From positions 1 to 64,000 of the forward strand of contig JACPTQ010000048.1 in NCBI GenBank assembly GCA_016192705.1: a DNA stretch of 64,000 nt. The letters run 5' to 3'. Numbering within the stretch: position 1 is the first letter of the stretch; every line of letters starts with the position of its first letter. The translations under genes were made by a program, and so were the position numbers. This DNA is from Deltaproteobacteria bacterium (GTDB lineage: Bacteria; Myxococcota; JACPTQ01). This document shows positions 7,281-16,497 of this stretch, piece by piece. The notes below the pieces were generated by a model, which had not been told where the DNA came from, searched no databases, and saw nothing but the letters and a program-made list of their open reading frames with translations.

Positions 7281-7318
7281 CAGAATGAGAGGCTTCGTCG
7301 CCGCGCGTTTTCATTCTG
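7281..7318 (-). terminator. Hairpin downstream of the HAD hydrolase
   Basis: CAGAATGA (7281-7288) and TCATTCTG (7311-7318) form a perfect 8-bp stem with a GC-rich loop, just 3' of the HAD gene on the minus strand. No clear T-run follows, so it may be a weak terminator or an RNA-processing hairpin. Confidence 0.35.
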
Positions 7319-7333
7319 AGAGTCGGCGCGCGA

Positions 7334-8158
7334 TCACCGCGGTAGAAGATGTTCGCGATTCAGGAGTTCGGGAAGCTCGGCCGCACTCGCGAGCAGAAAC
7401 GCATGCGCCTCTCGCCCAAGCGAAAGCGCATCGTGACTTCCCGACAAGACCCCGACGTTGAGCCCGACGCCGGCGTTTCGCCCTTCATGAAGATCAAACG
7501 GCGTATCACCGACCTTCGCGACGCGCGCAACGCTTTCGATCCCAAGCTTCGTCATCGCCGAAAAAATCATAAACGGCGCCGGCCGCCCGCGCGGGACTTC
7601 ATCGGACGTGACACACGCGTCGATGATTCCACGATCCCAACCGAGCCGCGAAAACAATATATCGACAACGCGCCGATAAAACCCCGTCGACGCCGCAACG
7701 CGAATGCCGCACGCCTTAAGCCGCTCAAAGCACCGTTCGACGCCCGGCAACGGCTCAACCGGGCCCGTGCGATACCGCTCTTCGAGGTTTCGCTGAAACG
7801 CGGCATACCCCTTCGCCGCTCGCTCCTCGATGGTCGCCTCGTCGCCCCCCATCCGCCTCGAAAAATGCTGAAACACCTGCTTTTTCGCGGCACCCATCCA
7901 AGCGTTCATCTCGCCGCGGTCTGCGCGAATATTGGCCTCACGTGCGGCGCCCAGGAAACACTCGAGCACCGTCGCGTCGTCATCGCGAATCGTGGTCCCC
8001 GCGAGATCAAAAACGACGAGGTCGATACCGCACGACCCGCGCACCAATAATTCGTCTCCTTTCGCTGTGCGAGGCGTTTCGACGTGCGGCGTTTTGTCGA
8101 TTGCGAGCCGAAGCAAAACTTCTCGCGCGACTTCTCGAATCTCAACATCGGTCGCCAT
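7334..8158 (-). CDS. HAD-family hydrolase, phosphonatase-like
   Basis: A 274-residue HAD phosphohydrolase of subfamily I. Motif I is DLVVFDLAGTT (nucleophile Asp and acid/base Asp replaced by Ala-Gly-Thr, as in the phosphonatase-like group TIGR03351), the helical cap runs through MGAAKKQVFQHF, motif II is AASTGF, and the late acidic motif is KVGDTPFDLHEG. The family cleaves C-P or phosphate-ester bonds; the substrate here is unknown. About 45 residues precede motif I, longer than usual, so the true start may be later; ATG 8158 is the most upstream plausible Met, with no good SD. It follows an ABC permease gene on the same strand after a 48-bp gap. Confidence 0.75.
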   Translation of the reverse strand: MATDVEIREVAREVLLRLAIDKTPHVETPRTAKGDELLVRGSCGIDLVVFDLAGTTIRDDDATVLECFLGAAREANIRADRGEMNAWMGAAKKQVFQHFSRRMGGDEATIEERAAKGYAAFQRNLEERYRTGPVEPLPGVERCFERLKACGIRVAASTGFYRRVVDILFSRLGWDRGIIDACVTSDEVPRGRPAPFMIFSAMTKLGIESVARVAKVGDTPFDLHEGRNAGVGLNVGVLSGSHDALSLGREAHAFLLASAAELPELLNREHLLPR

Positions 8159-8206
8159 GAGCGGACTGCATCGTAATCGGTCGATCGCCACGGTCAAGTG
8201 CGTTCG

Positions 8207-9055
8207 TCACCCTTTCGTGCTTCCAGCGGCGAGTCCGTGAACGAGGTGGCGCTGCAGCAAGAAAAAAAGAATGACAACCGGAAGTGAAACGATGACCGAC
8301 CCCGCGGCAAAGCTCCCCCACGCCGATGCGCGCGGATCCGAAAACTGCGCAAGCACAACCGGCATCGTGTAGGCGCTCTCGCGCGATAAAAACGTCGCCG
8401 CCAAAATAAACTCGTTCCAAGCAGTCATGAACGAGAAGAGCCCGACCACAGCGAGGGCCGGTCGCGAAATCGGGAGAATGATGCGCCAGAAGAGCGTGAC
8501 CGCCGACGCGCCATCAAGCCGGGCCGCCTCGTCGATTTCGCGCGGGATCGTGTCGAAGTACCCTTTCAACGTCCAAACTGAAAACGGAATCGACGTCGTC
8601 GAGTAAACGAGAATAAGGCCGAGCGCATTATCGAGGAGCCCGACAGAGTCGAGGATCGCGTAGAGCGGAATGATAAAAAGGGTCGACGGGAAAATCTGCG
8701 TGACGAGAAGAAGCCAAAGTCCAGCGCGTTGACCTGGAAAGCGGAGGCGCGACAAGGCAAACGCTGCCGCCATCGAAAAAAGAAGCCCGACGATGGCGGT
8801 GCCGATTGAAACGATGAGGCTGTTCGCGAGTTGGTGCAAAACCGACGGCGCGGCGCGCGAGTTCCCCTTGAACAGGTTCGCGAAATGTTCACCTGAAAAA
8901 CTCGTTGGGATCGGCGAGACGCCAACGTCGAGGGACTGCCCACGCGAAACCGATTTCTTGACGACGAGCGCAACGGGGTAAAGCGTCGCCAAAGTCGCGG
9001 CGGCGACGAAAACGTAAACGAGGACGCGAAGCGGCGCGGGCGGGCGATGGCTCAT
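8207..9055 (-). CDS. Carbohydrate ABC transporter permease, MalG type
   Basis: A 282-residue inner-membrane permease of the MalG/binding-protein-dependent type with six predicted membrane helices. The EAA loop, the contact site for the ATPase, is clear: EIDEAARLDGASAVTLFWRI followed by LP. Substrates of the group are sugars, polyols and glycerol phosphate. Unusually, no MalF partner permease, binding protein or ATPase is adjacent: the gene upstream is divergent and unrelated. ATG 9055 is preferred over GTG 9076, though neither has a strong SD. Confidence 0.85.
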   Translation of the reverse strand: MSHRPPAPLRVLVYVFVAAATLATLYPVALVVKKSVSRGQSLDVGVSPIPTSFSGEHFANLFKGNSRAAPSVLHQLANSLIVSIGTAIVGLLFSMAAAFALSRLRFPGQRAGLWLLLVTQIFPSTLFIIPLYAILDSVGLLDNALGLILVYSTTSIPFSVWTLKGYFDTIPREIDEAARLDGASAVTLFWRIILPISRPALAVVGLFSFMTAWNEFILAATFLSRESAYTMPVVLAQFSDPRASAWGSFAAGSVIVSLPVVILFFLLQRHLVHGLAAGSTKG

Positions 9056-9186
9056 TCGACGAGCGCGCCGTTGCACTTAGCGACGCCCGTCCACTTTTCT
9101 AACGGACAGCTAAAACCAGCGCCGTCGCGCGAGCGAACAAAACGCGCGAAATCCCTTGGCATAGCAAGTGCTTATCACGGCACTCG

Positions 9187-10059
9187 ATGATCACACAACG
9201 ACCGCCTGTCGATGAGATCGACCCAAACGAACTTGAGCTCGAAATCGACGAAACAGACCTCGTGTCGGACGAGAACGACGCACCCGCTCTTCGTGCGCAC
9301 GACCCCAACTCTGCAGGCGAGCGGTTGTTAGCGCTGGACGGCGCATCGGCACCGAACCAGACGGACGACACAAGTTTCGTCGAAGTCGTTGAAATCACCG
9401 ACGCCGACGTCGTGGCGACCGACCCCATCGCGGTTGCGTCGTTCGATAAAACAGCGTCCGTCGAGGAAGAGCTGACGGCCGACGATCTTTTGGCCGACGA
9501 GGGCGGCGGCGATATCGACTGGTCAAACGCGCGTAGAGCGGCTGAGCCGCTTAACGTTTGGTGGAAAGGGCTGGCACCCGAGATCGCTTTTTCGTTGGAC
9601 GACGATGACGATGAACCGCTCCTCGTCGAAATTGAGCAAGGCGAGCTTTCGGCTTTTCGTCGCTCGACCGGTGGCGCGTCGCTTTCAAGTGGCGGTGAAA
9701 CGGTTCCCCCTCCACGACGCGACCTCATCTGGTCGTCAGATTCAGCGCCAACCGACGACGTGAAAAACGTGCTTTCCGGTGCCGAGTCTCTCCTCGAAAA
9801 GGGCCGCCACGAAGACGCGGCGATGCAAGTTGCCATCGCATCGCGCCTTTCGCCACTCGACCTCGAGCTTCAGGAGCGCGCGAAAAACCTTTATCTCAAA
9901 CTTGGAATGCCGGCGTCAGCGGTCGAGCGCCTCATTCACCTCGCGATCCTTGCGTTCGAATCCGGCGCCCGCGCCCGCGCGCTCAGCTACGCCGAGGAAG
10001 CGCTCGCATTGTCACCGGATAACCGCGGGGTCATGCGCCTCGTTGAGCGCCTCGTCTGA
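9187..10059 (+). CDS. Acidic protein with C-terminal TPR-like helices
   Basis: A 290-residue protein. The first 190 residues are strongly acidic and probably disordered (runs of Asp/Glu, DDDDDEPLLVEIEQ near residue 140). The last 90 residues form TPR-like helical pairs: SGAESLLEKGRHEDAAMQVA, then RAKNLYLKLGMPASAVERL, then RALSYAEEALALSPDN. TPRs mediate protein contacts. Acidic tails with TPRs are common among myxobacterial signalling and gliding-associated proteins, but no specific role can be assigned. It is monocistronic and ends against an inverted-repeat element. Confidence 0.7.
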   Translation: MITQRPPVDEIDPNELELEIDETDLVSDENDAPALRAHDPNSAGERLLALDGASAPNQTDDTSFVEVVEITDADVVATDPIAVASFDKTASVEEELTADDLLADEGGGDIDWSNARRAAEPLNVWWKGLAPEIAFSLDDDDDEPLLVEIEQGELSAFRRSTGGASLSSGGETVPPPRRDLIWSSDSAPTDDVKNVLSGAESLLEKGRHEDAAMQVAIASRLSPLDLELQERAKNLYLKLGMPASAVERLIHLAILAFESGARARALSYAEEALALSPDNRGVMRLVERLV

Positions 10060-10185
10060 CAGGTTGCTGAAAAACCCCATCTGCGGCGTTGGCGCGTCGC
10101 CGCTCCCTTCCGCGTACACCTGAGTACTGCGTCCGGTCGCGGCTTTCCGCGCCTGCCTTGCATCTGGACATTTTTCAGCAACCTG
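10060..10185. repeat. 126-bp element with 15-bp terminal inverted repeats
   Basis: CAGGTTGCTGAAAAA (10060-10074) is inverted exactly as TTTTTCAGCAACCTG (10171-10185); the middle is GC-rich with CTGCGGCGTTGGCGCG and further internal pairing. A partial third copy, AGGTTGCTGAA, stands at 10206-10216. The pattern matches a small dispersed non-coding element I have seen in many deltaproteobacterial genomes. It lies between the 3' ends of convergent genes (10059 and 10225) and probably also terminates transcription. Confidence 0.7.
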
Positions 10186-10224
10186 CAAAACCGACTCTCT
10201 CAAAAAGGTTGCTGAAATACCGCG

Positions 10225-11736
10225 TTACTGACAGCTGGTGCTTGTCCCGACGACAACGCCCTTACACTCAACCGTCTGATCGCGAAGAATAAAATAGAGC
10301 GCAACCCCAGTCCCCGCAGCCGCTCCAATCGCCGTCCAAAACCACCACTTCTTCAAGATCGAGCCGCTGCTCGTCTCAATCGTACTCGGCGGTGTCGGCG
10401 GCGCCGTCGCGGTGACGGCCGGTCCAACAGGAAGAATTTCCGGTGGCCTGTCGTCCGAAAACTTCTTGGCCATCATTTCGTATTTCGCTTTGAACGGTGC
10501 GAGCAACTCAGGGGGTTCTTTCTGGTCGCGCATCAACTCATCCGCGCGCTGCAGCCGCTCATTCAACCGAAACAGCATGTCCTTAATCTCGAACGGCTCG
10601 AGAATCTTGTGGAACTCGTTCAACGTAAAAAAGAGATGCTCAAGCTCTTTCTTGACGTGGGTGAGCTCAGTGTCCTTTTGATCGTCTTTCTTCGCCTTCA
10701 GCGACTTGATCCGCTCCTCGCGCCACTTCACGAGACTCCGCTCCAAGTTTTTTTCGGTCGCCGTGATGACAACGTCATCGCTAATGATTGCACCCACGCC
10801 CTGAAGCGACGACTGCGCGAGCTCAAGACTCCCGTTTTCGATGTGCGCATCGATCGTCTGCAGCGTCTGCCGCAGCTTCGTGTCGGTCTTCGGATACCGC
10901 TTATAGCGCGTGATATTCAGCACAATGTACGGAAGGTCGGTGAACTCCTCGTCCGTTTTCTCCCAAACCAGCCGATTCCCTCGCATTTTCAACTTGCTCA
11001 TCAGCGTGTTCGGCCGAAGCTCTTTGAACTTTGCCGGCGCATCCGCGGGCGGCGTCGCCATCAAAATATGCCGACTCGCCGTGAAGAGAAGGTCGGGCTT
11101 GTCGCGATAAACGCGATCCGAGGGGAAAAACGTCGTGCCATAATTCCACGTCTTCTGCGCGAATCCACCGAAGACGTTCGCAAACATCGATACACCCTGT
11201 GCCACACCCGAATCCTTGATGGGATTAATCTTTTTAAGACTGTCGCCGAGTGGCCCGACCAGCTGCGCGCGGATGAACTGACTTTGGGGTCCTGGGACCG
11301 CCGTGAAGTGGAAATTAATCGTGACGTTTTCGCCCTTATAAAGGAACGGCTCGATGACAACTAAATTGTCAAAGTTCAGAAACGCGTGCTCGCCAACCCC
11401 CTTTCGCGAATCGAGAACCGTCTTGATCGTTTTGCCGTCGCCCAAAACACCCGTGATTTCAAATCCGAATGCGACGTCCGCGTCACCAATCCCTGGCAAG
11501 TTTCTAAAAAAAACCGAATCGAGCGAAATCGAAACGTAGTGCAAGTTCGTGCTGATGGCGGTTCGCGCAATCTCGTCCCGATCGAACGTCGAGTATTCGA
11601 GCTTTGTCCCCGTCGACCGAAACGCGACGTGGTTGCGCCAATTTACCGTGGTGCCACACGCGGCCGTTAACAACACGAAGCCGATGACGCACGGGCCAAC
11701 TCCCCACGTGCGACGCCTCGGACACAGTTTAGACAT
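10225..11736 (-). CDS. Large lipoprotein with C-terminal membrane anchor
   Basis: A 503-residue protein with an N-terminal lipoprotein signal (VIGFVLLTAACGTT, lipobox Cys near residue 26). Domain order: about 200 residues of mixed beta structure, then charged, coiled-coil-rich helices (residues 300-420), a Pro/Thr linker, and a single membrane helix near the end (KKWWFWTAIGAAAGTGVALY) followed by a short Cys-containing tail. A lipid anchor plus a C-terminal helix would tie both ends to membranes. No family recognised. ATG 11736 is chosen because GAGGAG lies 8 bases upstream. Confidence 0.7.
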   Translation of the reverse strand: MSKLCPRRRTWGVGPCVIGFVLLTAACGTTVNWRNHVAFRSTGTKLEYSTFDRDEIARTAISTNLHYVSISLDSVFFRNLPGIGDADVAFGFEITGVLGDGKTIKTVLDSRKGVGEHAFLNFDNLVVIEPFLYKGENVTINFHFTAVPGPQSQFIRAQLVGPLGDSLKKINPIKDSGVAQGVSMFANVFGGFAQKTWNYGTTFFPSDRVYRDKPDLLFTASRHILMATPPADAPAKFKELRPNTLMSKLKMRGNRLVWEKTDEEFTDLPYIVLNITRYKRYPKTDTKLRQTLQTIDAHIENGSLELAQSSLQGVGAIISDDVVITATEKNLERSLVKWREERIKSLKAKKDDQKDTELTHVKKELEHLFFTLNEFHKILEPFEIKDMLFRLNERLQRADELMRDQKEPPELLAPFKAKYEMMAKKFSDDRPPEILPVGPAVTATAPPTPPSTIETSSGSILKKWWFWTAIGAAAGTGVALYFILRDQTVECKGVVVGTSTSCQ

Positions 11737-11846
11737 CTCGCAACTCCTCGTTTTCTCTCGCACGGTTTCGCAAAAAGCCATCGCGGCCTGCCCCTCTCCC
11801 GTGTACTACTTTAGTGCCGCTGGTCGAGTGAAGTCAAACACTCAAC

Positions 11847-12953
11847 TTACTTCGGGATGCACCGAAGTCGACGTGCAACCTGCTCTAATTGCCGCGCTTT
11901 GTACCTGTCGTGAGAGTTGTCACCGCGTTCGTTGGCCGCGGCTGTGGTGGCATCCAGCAGCTGAAACTCGACAAGGACGAACGTGATGCGTCCAAGCCCC
12001 TGCGGCCCCGACGAAACAGTTCGGTTGACGCGGTCATCGGGAATGGCGATCGGAACATCGACGACGAAATTAAGGTCGCGGTACGTCGTTCCTGAGAATT
12101 CGTTCAATCGCCCCTGAGGGTCGCCGCTGGAATCGAGCGGCTCCGCCAAATCGGCGCCGAGAGCCGCTAAGGAGCGATGACCACGCACAAAGGCGCCGAA
12201 ATCGACGATTTGATTTCGCGACTGGCCCGGCACGATGTAGTTGAACGGAAAAACCTCGTCCGTCAGCCCCACAAGGAGGGGGATCACCGCGTCGCGCGAT
12301 TCCACGACGATACGGAACCGCAGCTTGTCGAAAATCTGCGTCGCGAGCGTTTCACGCTTCGACAGCAGTTTCGTCACAAGGCTGTCTTTGAGCTTCCGGC
12401 TCCCCGACACTTCGACGATCGGCAAACCGCGATCGCGCAGTCGCGTGAGTTTCGCTATCGACCGCTCCTCAAGGCGCTGAAACAGTTCGCGGTCGGAGAG
12501 CGGATAGAGGAACCCCAGCTCGCGCGCGTCGATGTGGTTAATGATGTGAACGACTTTGAGGAGCATGCACGCCGACTGCTGAAGTCCGACGTCGCCCGCG
12601 CGTGACGACGCCAAAAAGAAAAGGTCGGTGATGCGGTCGGGGTGGACGACGTCGCGTTCGAGCGCGATGCCGAACGTGCGCTCGATGTAGTCCGCCGCGC
12701 GTCGCGTCAACTGCCAAAGTCGCTCGACGTCGCGCTCATCGTCGAGGTCGAGCTCGTTGACTTTCAAAAAGCGCCGAACGCCATCGTCGCTCGAAAAGTA
12801 AAACCGCGGCCAGTCGACGATCGACGACCCGCGAAGAATCAGCCGGATCATCTCGAGATCCCCCAGCGTCAAGCGCGACGCCCAGTCGGTTGGAAACCCG
12901 CGTGCGCCCAGCTCGCCGCCCGAAAGCCCCGTTGGATACGCCGGCGACGTCAA
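11847..12953 (-). CDS. Myxobacterial conserved protein, TIGR04552-like
   Basis: A 368-residue soluble protein that resembles the TIGR04552 family known from myxobacteria. Motifs seen are DWPRFYFSS, VVHIINHIDARELGFLYPLS, QIFDKLRFRIVVES and FPFNYIVPGQSRNQI. The KLRFRIVVE segment looks a little like the nucleotide-binding strand of RelA/SpoT synthetase domains, but the catalytic residues cannot be confirmed. Its ATG at 12953 overlaps the stop of the upstream phosphatase (ATGA), so the two are translated together. That coupling hints at a shared signalling role. Confidence 0.55.
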   Translation of the reverse strand: MTSPAYPTGLSGGELGARGFPTDWASRLTLGDLEMIRLILRGSSIVDWPRFYFSSDDGVRRFLKVNELDLDDERDVERLWQLTRRAADYIERTFGIALERDVVHPDRITDLFFLASSRAGDVGLQQSACMLLKVVHIINHIDARELGFLYPLSDRELFQRLEERSIAKLTRLRDRGLPIVEVSGSRKLKDSLVTKLLSKRETLATQIFDKLRFRIVVESRDAVIPLLVGLTDEVFPFNYIVPGQSRNQIVDFGAFVRGHRSLAALGADLAEPLDSSGDPQGRLNEFSGTTYRDLNFVVDVPIAIPDDRVNRTVSSGPQGLGRITFVLVEFQLLDATTAAANERGDNSHDRYKARQLEQVARRLRCIPK

Positions 12954-13768
12954 GCCGTCCCCGATCGCTCGGCGCCGACCGCCTCAACGAGAACAACCGA
13001 AATGTTGTCGTCGCCGCCGCGCGCGTTCGCGAGATCGATGAGTTCTGCGGGCGCCTTTTGATAGTAGCTCGAGCGCAGCGTCTCAGCGATTTCGTCGTCG
13101 GTCACGAGGTTGCTTAGGCCGTCCGAACACATCAAGAGGAGATCCCCGTCTCGAACGAGAAGCGCCTCGGTGTCGACCTCAACGTCGCGCTCGAATCCGA
13201 CGGACCGCGTGATGACGTTTTTGTACCGGCTGCTCCGCGCCTCGTCCGCGGTCAAGAGTCCGCCCTTCACTTGTTCGTTGACCCACGAGTGGTCGTCGGT
13301 CACTTGCCGAATCGCGCCGTCGCGCAGCAAGTAGGCGCGGCTGTCACCGACGTGACCGATGATGGCCCTCGAATCGTGAAAGACGACCGTCGTCGCGGTG
13401 GTTCCCATGCCGGCGTATTCGTTGATTCGCTGCGCGAGGTCAAAGATGCGCGCACAGGCGAGTTGAACCGACGCCGAAACAACCCGCGTCACCGCGTCAG
13501 GCCCCGACTCATCAAACGGAGACGGCTTGCGGCGCCTCTGGCGAAAAATCTCCTCCTCGATAATCTCAACGGCCATGCGGCTCGCCAGCTCGCCATGCGC
13601 GTGCCCCCCCATCCCGTCGGCCACGATGAACGTCGCCAGCTCGAGGTTAATCAGGTAACTGTCTTCGTTGTGGAGACGTTTTCGCCCAACGTCGGTCAGC
13701 CCCCATGCGCGCGCGCTAAACCGCTGCGCGGCCGTCCCAGATGACGTCGCGTTCACCTCAACCGGCAC
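12950..13768 (-). CDS. PP2C-family Ser/Thr phosphatase
   Basis: A metal-dependent protein phosphatase of about 272 residues. Motifs in order: GLTDVGRKRLHNEDSYL (metal Asp/Glu), FIVADGMGGHAHGE (metal site), GMGTTATTVVF, IGHVGDSRAYLLRDG, LLMCSDGLSNLV and the closing GGDDNISVVLVE Asp site. All metal ligands are present, so it should be active and reverse Ser/Thr kinase phosphorylation. The start is uncertain. GTG 13768 overlaps the end of recN by 11 bp. A TTG at 13804 would add 12 residues. Downstream it is coupled to the TIGR04552-like gene. Confidence 0.9.
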   Translation of the reverse strand: MPVEVNATSSGTAAQRFSARAWGLTDVGRKRLHNEDSYLINLELATFIVADGMGGHAHGELASRMAVEIIEEEIFRQRRRKPSPFDESGPDAVTRVVSASVQLACARIFDLAQRINEYAGMGTTATTVVFHDSRAIIGHVGDSRAYLLRDGAIRQVTDDHSWVNEQVKGGLLTADEARSSRYKNVITRSVGFERDVEVDTEALLVRDGDLLLMCSDGLSNLVTDDEIAETLRSSYYQKAPAELIDLANARGGDDNISVVLVEAVGAERSGTA

Positions 13769-15401
13769 GGGCGACTCTCTTTCGTCCCACGCGAGCCCCC
13801 GCAATCATCGACCGAGCGTGGGCCATCGCGTGCTCAGAAATTTTTTCGCCCGCAAGCATCCGCGCGATCTCGCCGGCTCGCTCCGCGTTGTCAAGCGGCT
13901 GAACGTCGGTGACGGTCCGGCCCGCCGCTTCCCGCTTCGAAACGGTAACGTGGTGATCGGCGAGAGCCGCGATCTGCGCGTGGTGGGTAATGGCGATGAC
14001 TTGGCCGCGCGCGCCGGCAATCCTCAGCTTGCGACCAACCGCTTCCGCCGCAGCACCGCCTAACCCTGCGTCGATCTCATCGAACAGCGTGCAGTTCGCG
14101 GGGGCGCGTTCCGCGAGCGCCTCGCAGAGCGCGAGGTGAACCCTCGAAAGCTCTCCGCCCGAAGCGACGCGCAGAAGCGGCTGGGTCGGTTCCCCGCGAT
14201 TCGCGCTCAGCACAAACGATACCGACTCGGCCCCACGCGGGCCCGGCGGCTCAACCGGCGAAACCGCCACATCGAATGTTGCCGCGGCCATTCCAACTTC
14301 GGCGAGCCCCAGGGTCACGCGTCGGCTGAGTGCCTTTGCCGCACGGCGGCGCGCCCGCGATAGCCCCGCGCACACGTCGTGGTGCATTCGTTCGGCCGCC
14401 TCAACCGCGCGGGTCGCCTCCGCGAGGCTCGTGTCGAGATCCTCGAGGGTCGCGACTTCAGCGCGCGCGTTGTCGGCCGCCGCGAGCGCCGACGCGATCG
14501 AGCCGCCATATTTCCGCTCGAGCTTTTCGATCCGATCGAGGCGCGCTTCAATCGCATCAAGCGCCAGCGGCTCCACATCAAGTCGCTCCGCGAAGTCACG
14601 TACCTCCGCCGCGACGACCTCGACCTCGGCTTTGGCTTCGGCCAGGCGCGCGGCCCAGTCGCCAAATTTCCCGTCGATGCGCGCCGTCCGTTCGAGAGCC
14701 GTTCCCGCGACGTGGAGCCGTCCAACAACCGCACCCTCCCCGGCGTACAGCGTGTCCAGAGCGTGCGCAACCACCGCAGCGAGCTCTGCGCCGTGCTTCG
14801 CGCGAACGCGCTCTTCCGCTAATTCTTCGTCCTCGCAAAGTCGAAGCGCCGCCTCGCCAATCTCAGCCGCGACGTGCCGAAGCCAAGCCGCCCGCTCATC
14901 GCGCGACCCCGCAAGACCGCGAATCCGCTCAAGCTCGGCCCGCGCCGCCACGACCAACTCATGCGCGCGCGCAACTTCAATCAGCGCAGACGCGGGGCCC
15001 GCAAACCGATCCAACCAATCGAGTTGACACGCCTCGGACAGAAGTCGCTGATGCTCGTGCTGCCCGGCGATCGATATCTGAGACCCGAGCGTCGACCCCA
15101 GCATTGCGACCGTTGCAAGTGCGCCGTTCAGCATGACCTTCGACCGCCCATCGGCTTGAAGCGTTCGCCGCACGGCTATCTCTTCGCCGTCGACCTCAAA
15201 AACCGCCTCGACCACCGCCTCGGCCGCGCCACTTCTCACGAGGTCCGACGACGCGCGCCCACCCGCAAGCAGCGAAAGCGCCTCAACCAGGATCGACTTT
15301 CCAGCGCCGGTTTCGCCGGTCACAGCCGTAAACCCAGGCTCAAACGACAAATCGAGCGCGTCAATCAAAACAAAATCGGTGATGCGCAGGCGACTCAGCA
15401 T
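13758..15401 (-). CDS. recN: DNA repair ATPase RecN
   Basis: A 547-residue SMC-like ATPase involved in early double-strand break repair, close to the usual 550. It begins MLSRLRITDFVLIDALDLSF with the Walker A GETGAGKSILVEALSLL near residue 34. Long coiled coils follow, with a middle hinge. The C-terminal half carries the signature LLRVASGGELSRVHLAL, the Walker B segment TLFDEIDAGLGG, and a late His in ITHHAQIAA. An open frame runs about 160 codons further upstream but has no RecN content, so ATG 15401 is chosen. The PP2C gene overlaps its 3' end. Confidence 0.95.
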   Translation of the reverse strand: MLSRLRITDFVLIDALDLSFEPGFTAVTGETGAGKSILVEALSLLAGGRASSDLVRSGAAEAVVEAVFEVDGEEIAVRRTLQADGRSKVMLNGALATVAMLGSTLGSQISIAGQHEHQRLLSEACQLDWLDRFAGPASALIEVARAHELVVAARAELERIRGLAGSRDERAAWLRHVAAEIGEAALRLCEDEELAEERVRAKHGAELAAVVAHALDTLYAGEGAVVGRLHVAGTALERTARIDGKFGDWAARLAEAKAEVEVVAAEVRDFAERLDVEPLALDAIEARLDRIEKLERKYGGSIASALAAADNARAEVATLEDLDTSLAEATRAVEAAERMHHDVCAGLSRARRRAAKALSRRVTLGLAEVGMAAATFDVAVSPVEPPGPRGAESVSFVLSANRGEPTQPLLRVASGGELSRVHLALCEALAERAPANCTLFDEIDAGLGGAAAEAVGRKLRIAGARGQVIAITHHAQIAALADHHVTVSKREAAGRTVTDVQPLDNAERAGEIARMLAGEKISEHAMAHARSMIAGARVGRKRVARAG

Positions 15402-15503
15402 TCGGTTGGGTGTTGCTCGTCCTTTAACACGCCCGCGAATCCGAATCCACAACCCCCTGATTCCCGGATAACGGGCAACATTTGCGTGGGGCGGGAGGGG
15501 GCT

Positions 15504-15660
15504 GGGCTCGCTCCGGCTCGCAAAAGTCTTCGGGTCTGACATGAAATGTGAGTCTGTACGAAATGAATCAAACATCATGAGAACGGCAATTCCACGCCCC
15601 ATCGGCACCTCATCCCCTGCGGATGCGACCCGAAGCAAGCCCAATCCCCGCCCGCCGAAC
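15504..15660. repeat. Dispersed intergenic element, copy A
   Basis: Starts GGGCTCGCTCCGGCTCGC followed by AAAAGTCTTCGGGTCTG and ends in CACCTCATCCCCTGCGGATG, then AAGCCCAATCCCCGCCCGC. The same two blocks in the same order occur at 26697-26850. CTTCGGGT and ACCCGAAG form an 8-bp inverted repeat across the element. It is non-coding. Confidence 0.6.
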
Positions 15661-16031
15661 CAGAACCCGGCCGTTTTCCTGGAACGACGGCTAGGAGACG
15701 CGGGGGTCGATCGATCGTCTGCCGACACCCAGCGGGTGAACTCCTCGTGCCGCCCCCAAGCCAAGAAAACATGTCTCCGGAAAGCGGTCCGCCCGGATTT
15801 GCGTGGGGTCGGCAGGGGCGCCGCGCAGGCGCGCATCCGCAGGGTCTGCAGCGCGATATCGGATGGGAATCTCCGAGATTTCACACGCCACAAAACAGCG
15901 GCTCGAGCGCTCGTTCGCGTTCAGACCCGAGGACGTCGGCGCGCCGAAGCGGGCTCCTGTCGACCCTCACGCTCACGAGGGAATGAACCGCTTAAGCGGG
16001 GATTGGGGTCCACAACTCGAAAAAAGAAAAG

Positions 16032-16050
16032 GCACCTCCCCTGGGTGCCC
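16032..16050 (-). terminator. Rho-independent terminator of the DUF465 gene
   Basis: Read on the minus strand: GGGCACC, a short loop, GGTGCC, then TTTTCTTTTTT. Stem plus T-run lies 27 bp past the stop of the gene at 16077. Confidence 0.75.
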
Positions 16051-16076
16051 TTTCCCGCCTCAATATCCCGTTGGGG

Positions 16077-16292
16077 TTAGGCGTTGCCTCCCCGCGAAAC
16101 CAACATTTGAATCTGATCCTTTTTGAGCAACTTGAGCTTTTGAATTCGCTTTCGCTCAATCTGCTCTTCAGGCGTCAGGTAAATGTGCGCGTTAAGTTCT
16201 TCCAGCTTCCGCTCGAGATCCGAATGCTCGGCGCGAAGCTGGTCAACATTCACCTCGTCGGCTCCAAACTGATGTGTCGTCTCCCGAATCAT
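16077..16292 (-). CDS. DUF465 (YdcH-like) small protein
   Basis: A 71-residue helical hairpin protein with the DUF465 pattern: LRAEHSDLERKLEELNAHIY, then LTPEEQIERKRIQKLKLLKK at the C-terminus. Family members are short coiled coils of unknown role. GGGGG stands 8 bases before the ATG. It has its own terminator and an AT-rich upstream region. Confidence 0.85.
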   Translation of the reverse strand: MIRETTHQFGADEVNVDQLRAEHSDLERKLEELNAHIYLTPEEQIERKRIQKLKLLKKDQIQMLVSRGGNA

Positions 16293-16497
16293 CGCTAAGA
16301 CCCCCTTGGTGGTTGTGTTACGAAAAGAATGCGGCGAACACCTTGCATTCGGGCGGAATACTCGCCCATTTTTAGAAAAAAATCAACTTCAAAAAAATGG
16401 GGGTTGCGACGACCATTTGACGCAACGTTCGCTTGCACCCCCCTCACGGTTGGATGACGTTGGCCGTCATGGTAAACCCGGGACCTGGAGGGCGCAC

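Larger units (their letters stand above)
15402..16076. other. 675-bp gap with repeat and terminator, no gene
   Basis: Between the starts/ends of two minus-strand genes I see no credible gene. It holds a dispersed-repeat copy (15504-15660) and a rho-independent terminator for the DUF465 gene near 16040. The open frames here lack SD sequences and overlap each other in several phases. Confidence 0.5.

Noticed and set aside
10060-10185. An insertion sequence, because of the perfect terminal inverted repeats
   Set aside because: It is 126 bp with no transposase and no evident target duplication; a small dispersed element is the better description.
11847-12953. A RelA/SpoT (p)ppGpp synthetase
   Set aside because: Only one short segment is reminiscent of that fold and the catalytic residues are not visible; a TIGR04552-like call fits better.
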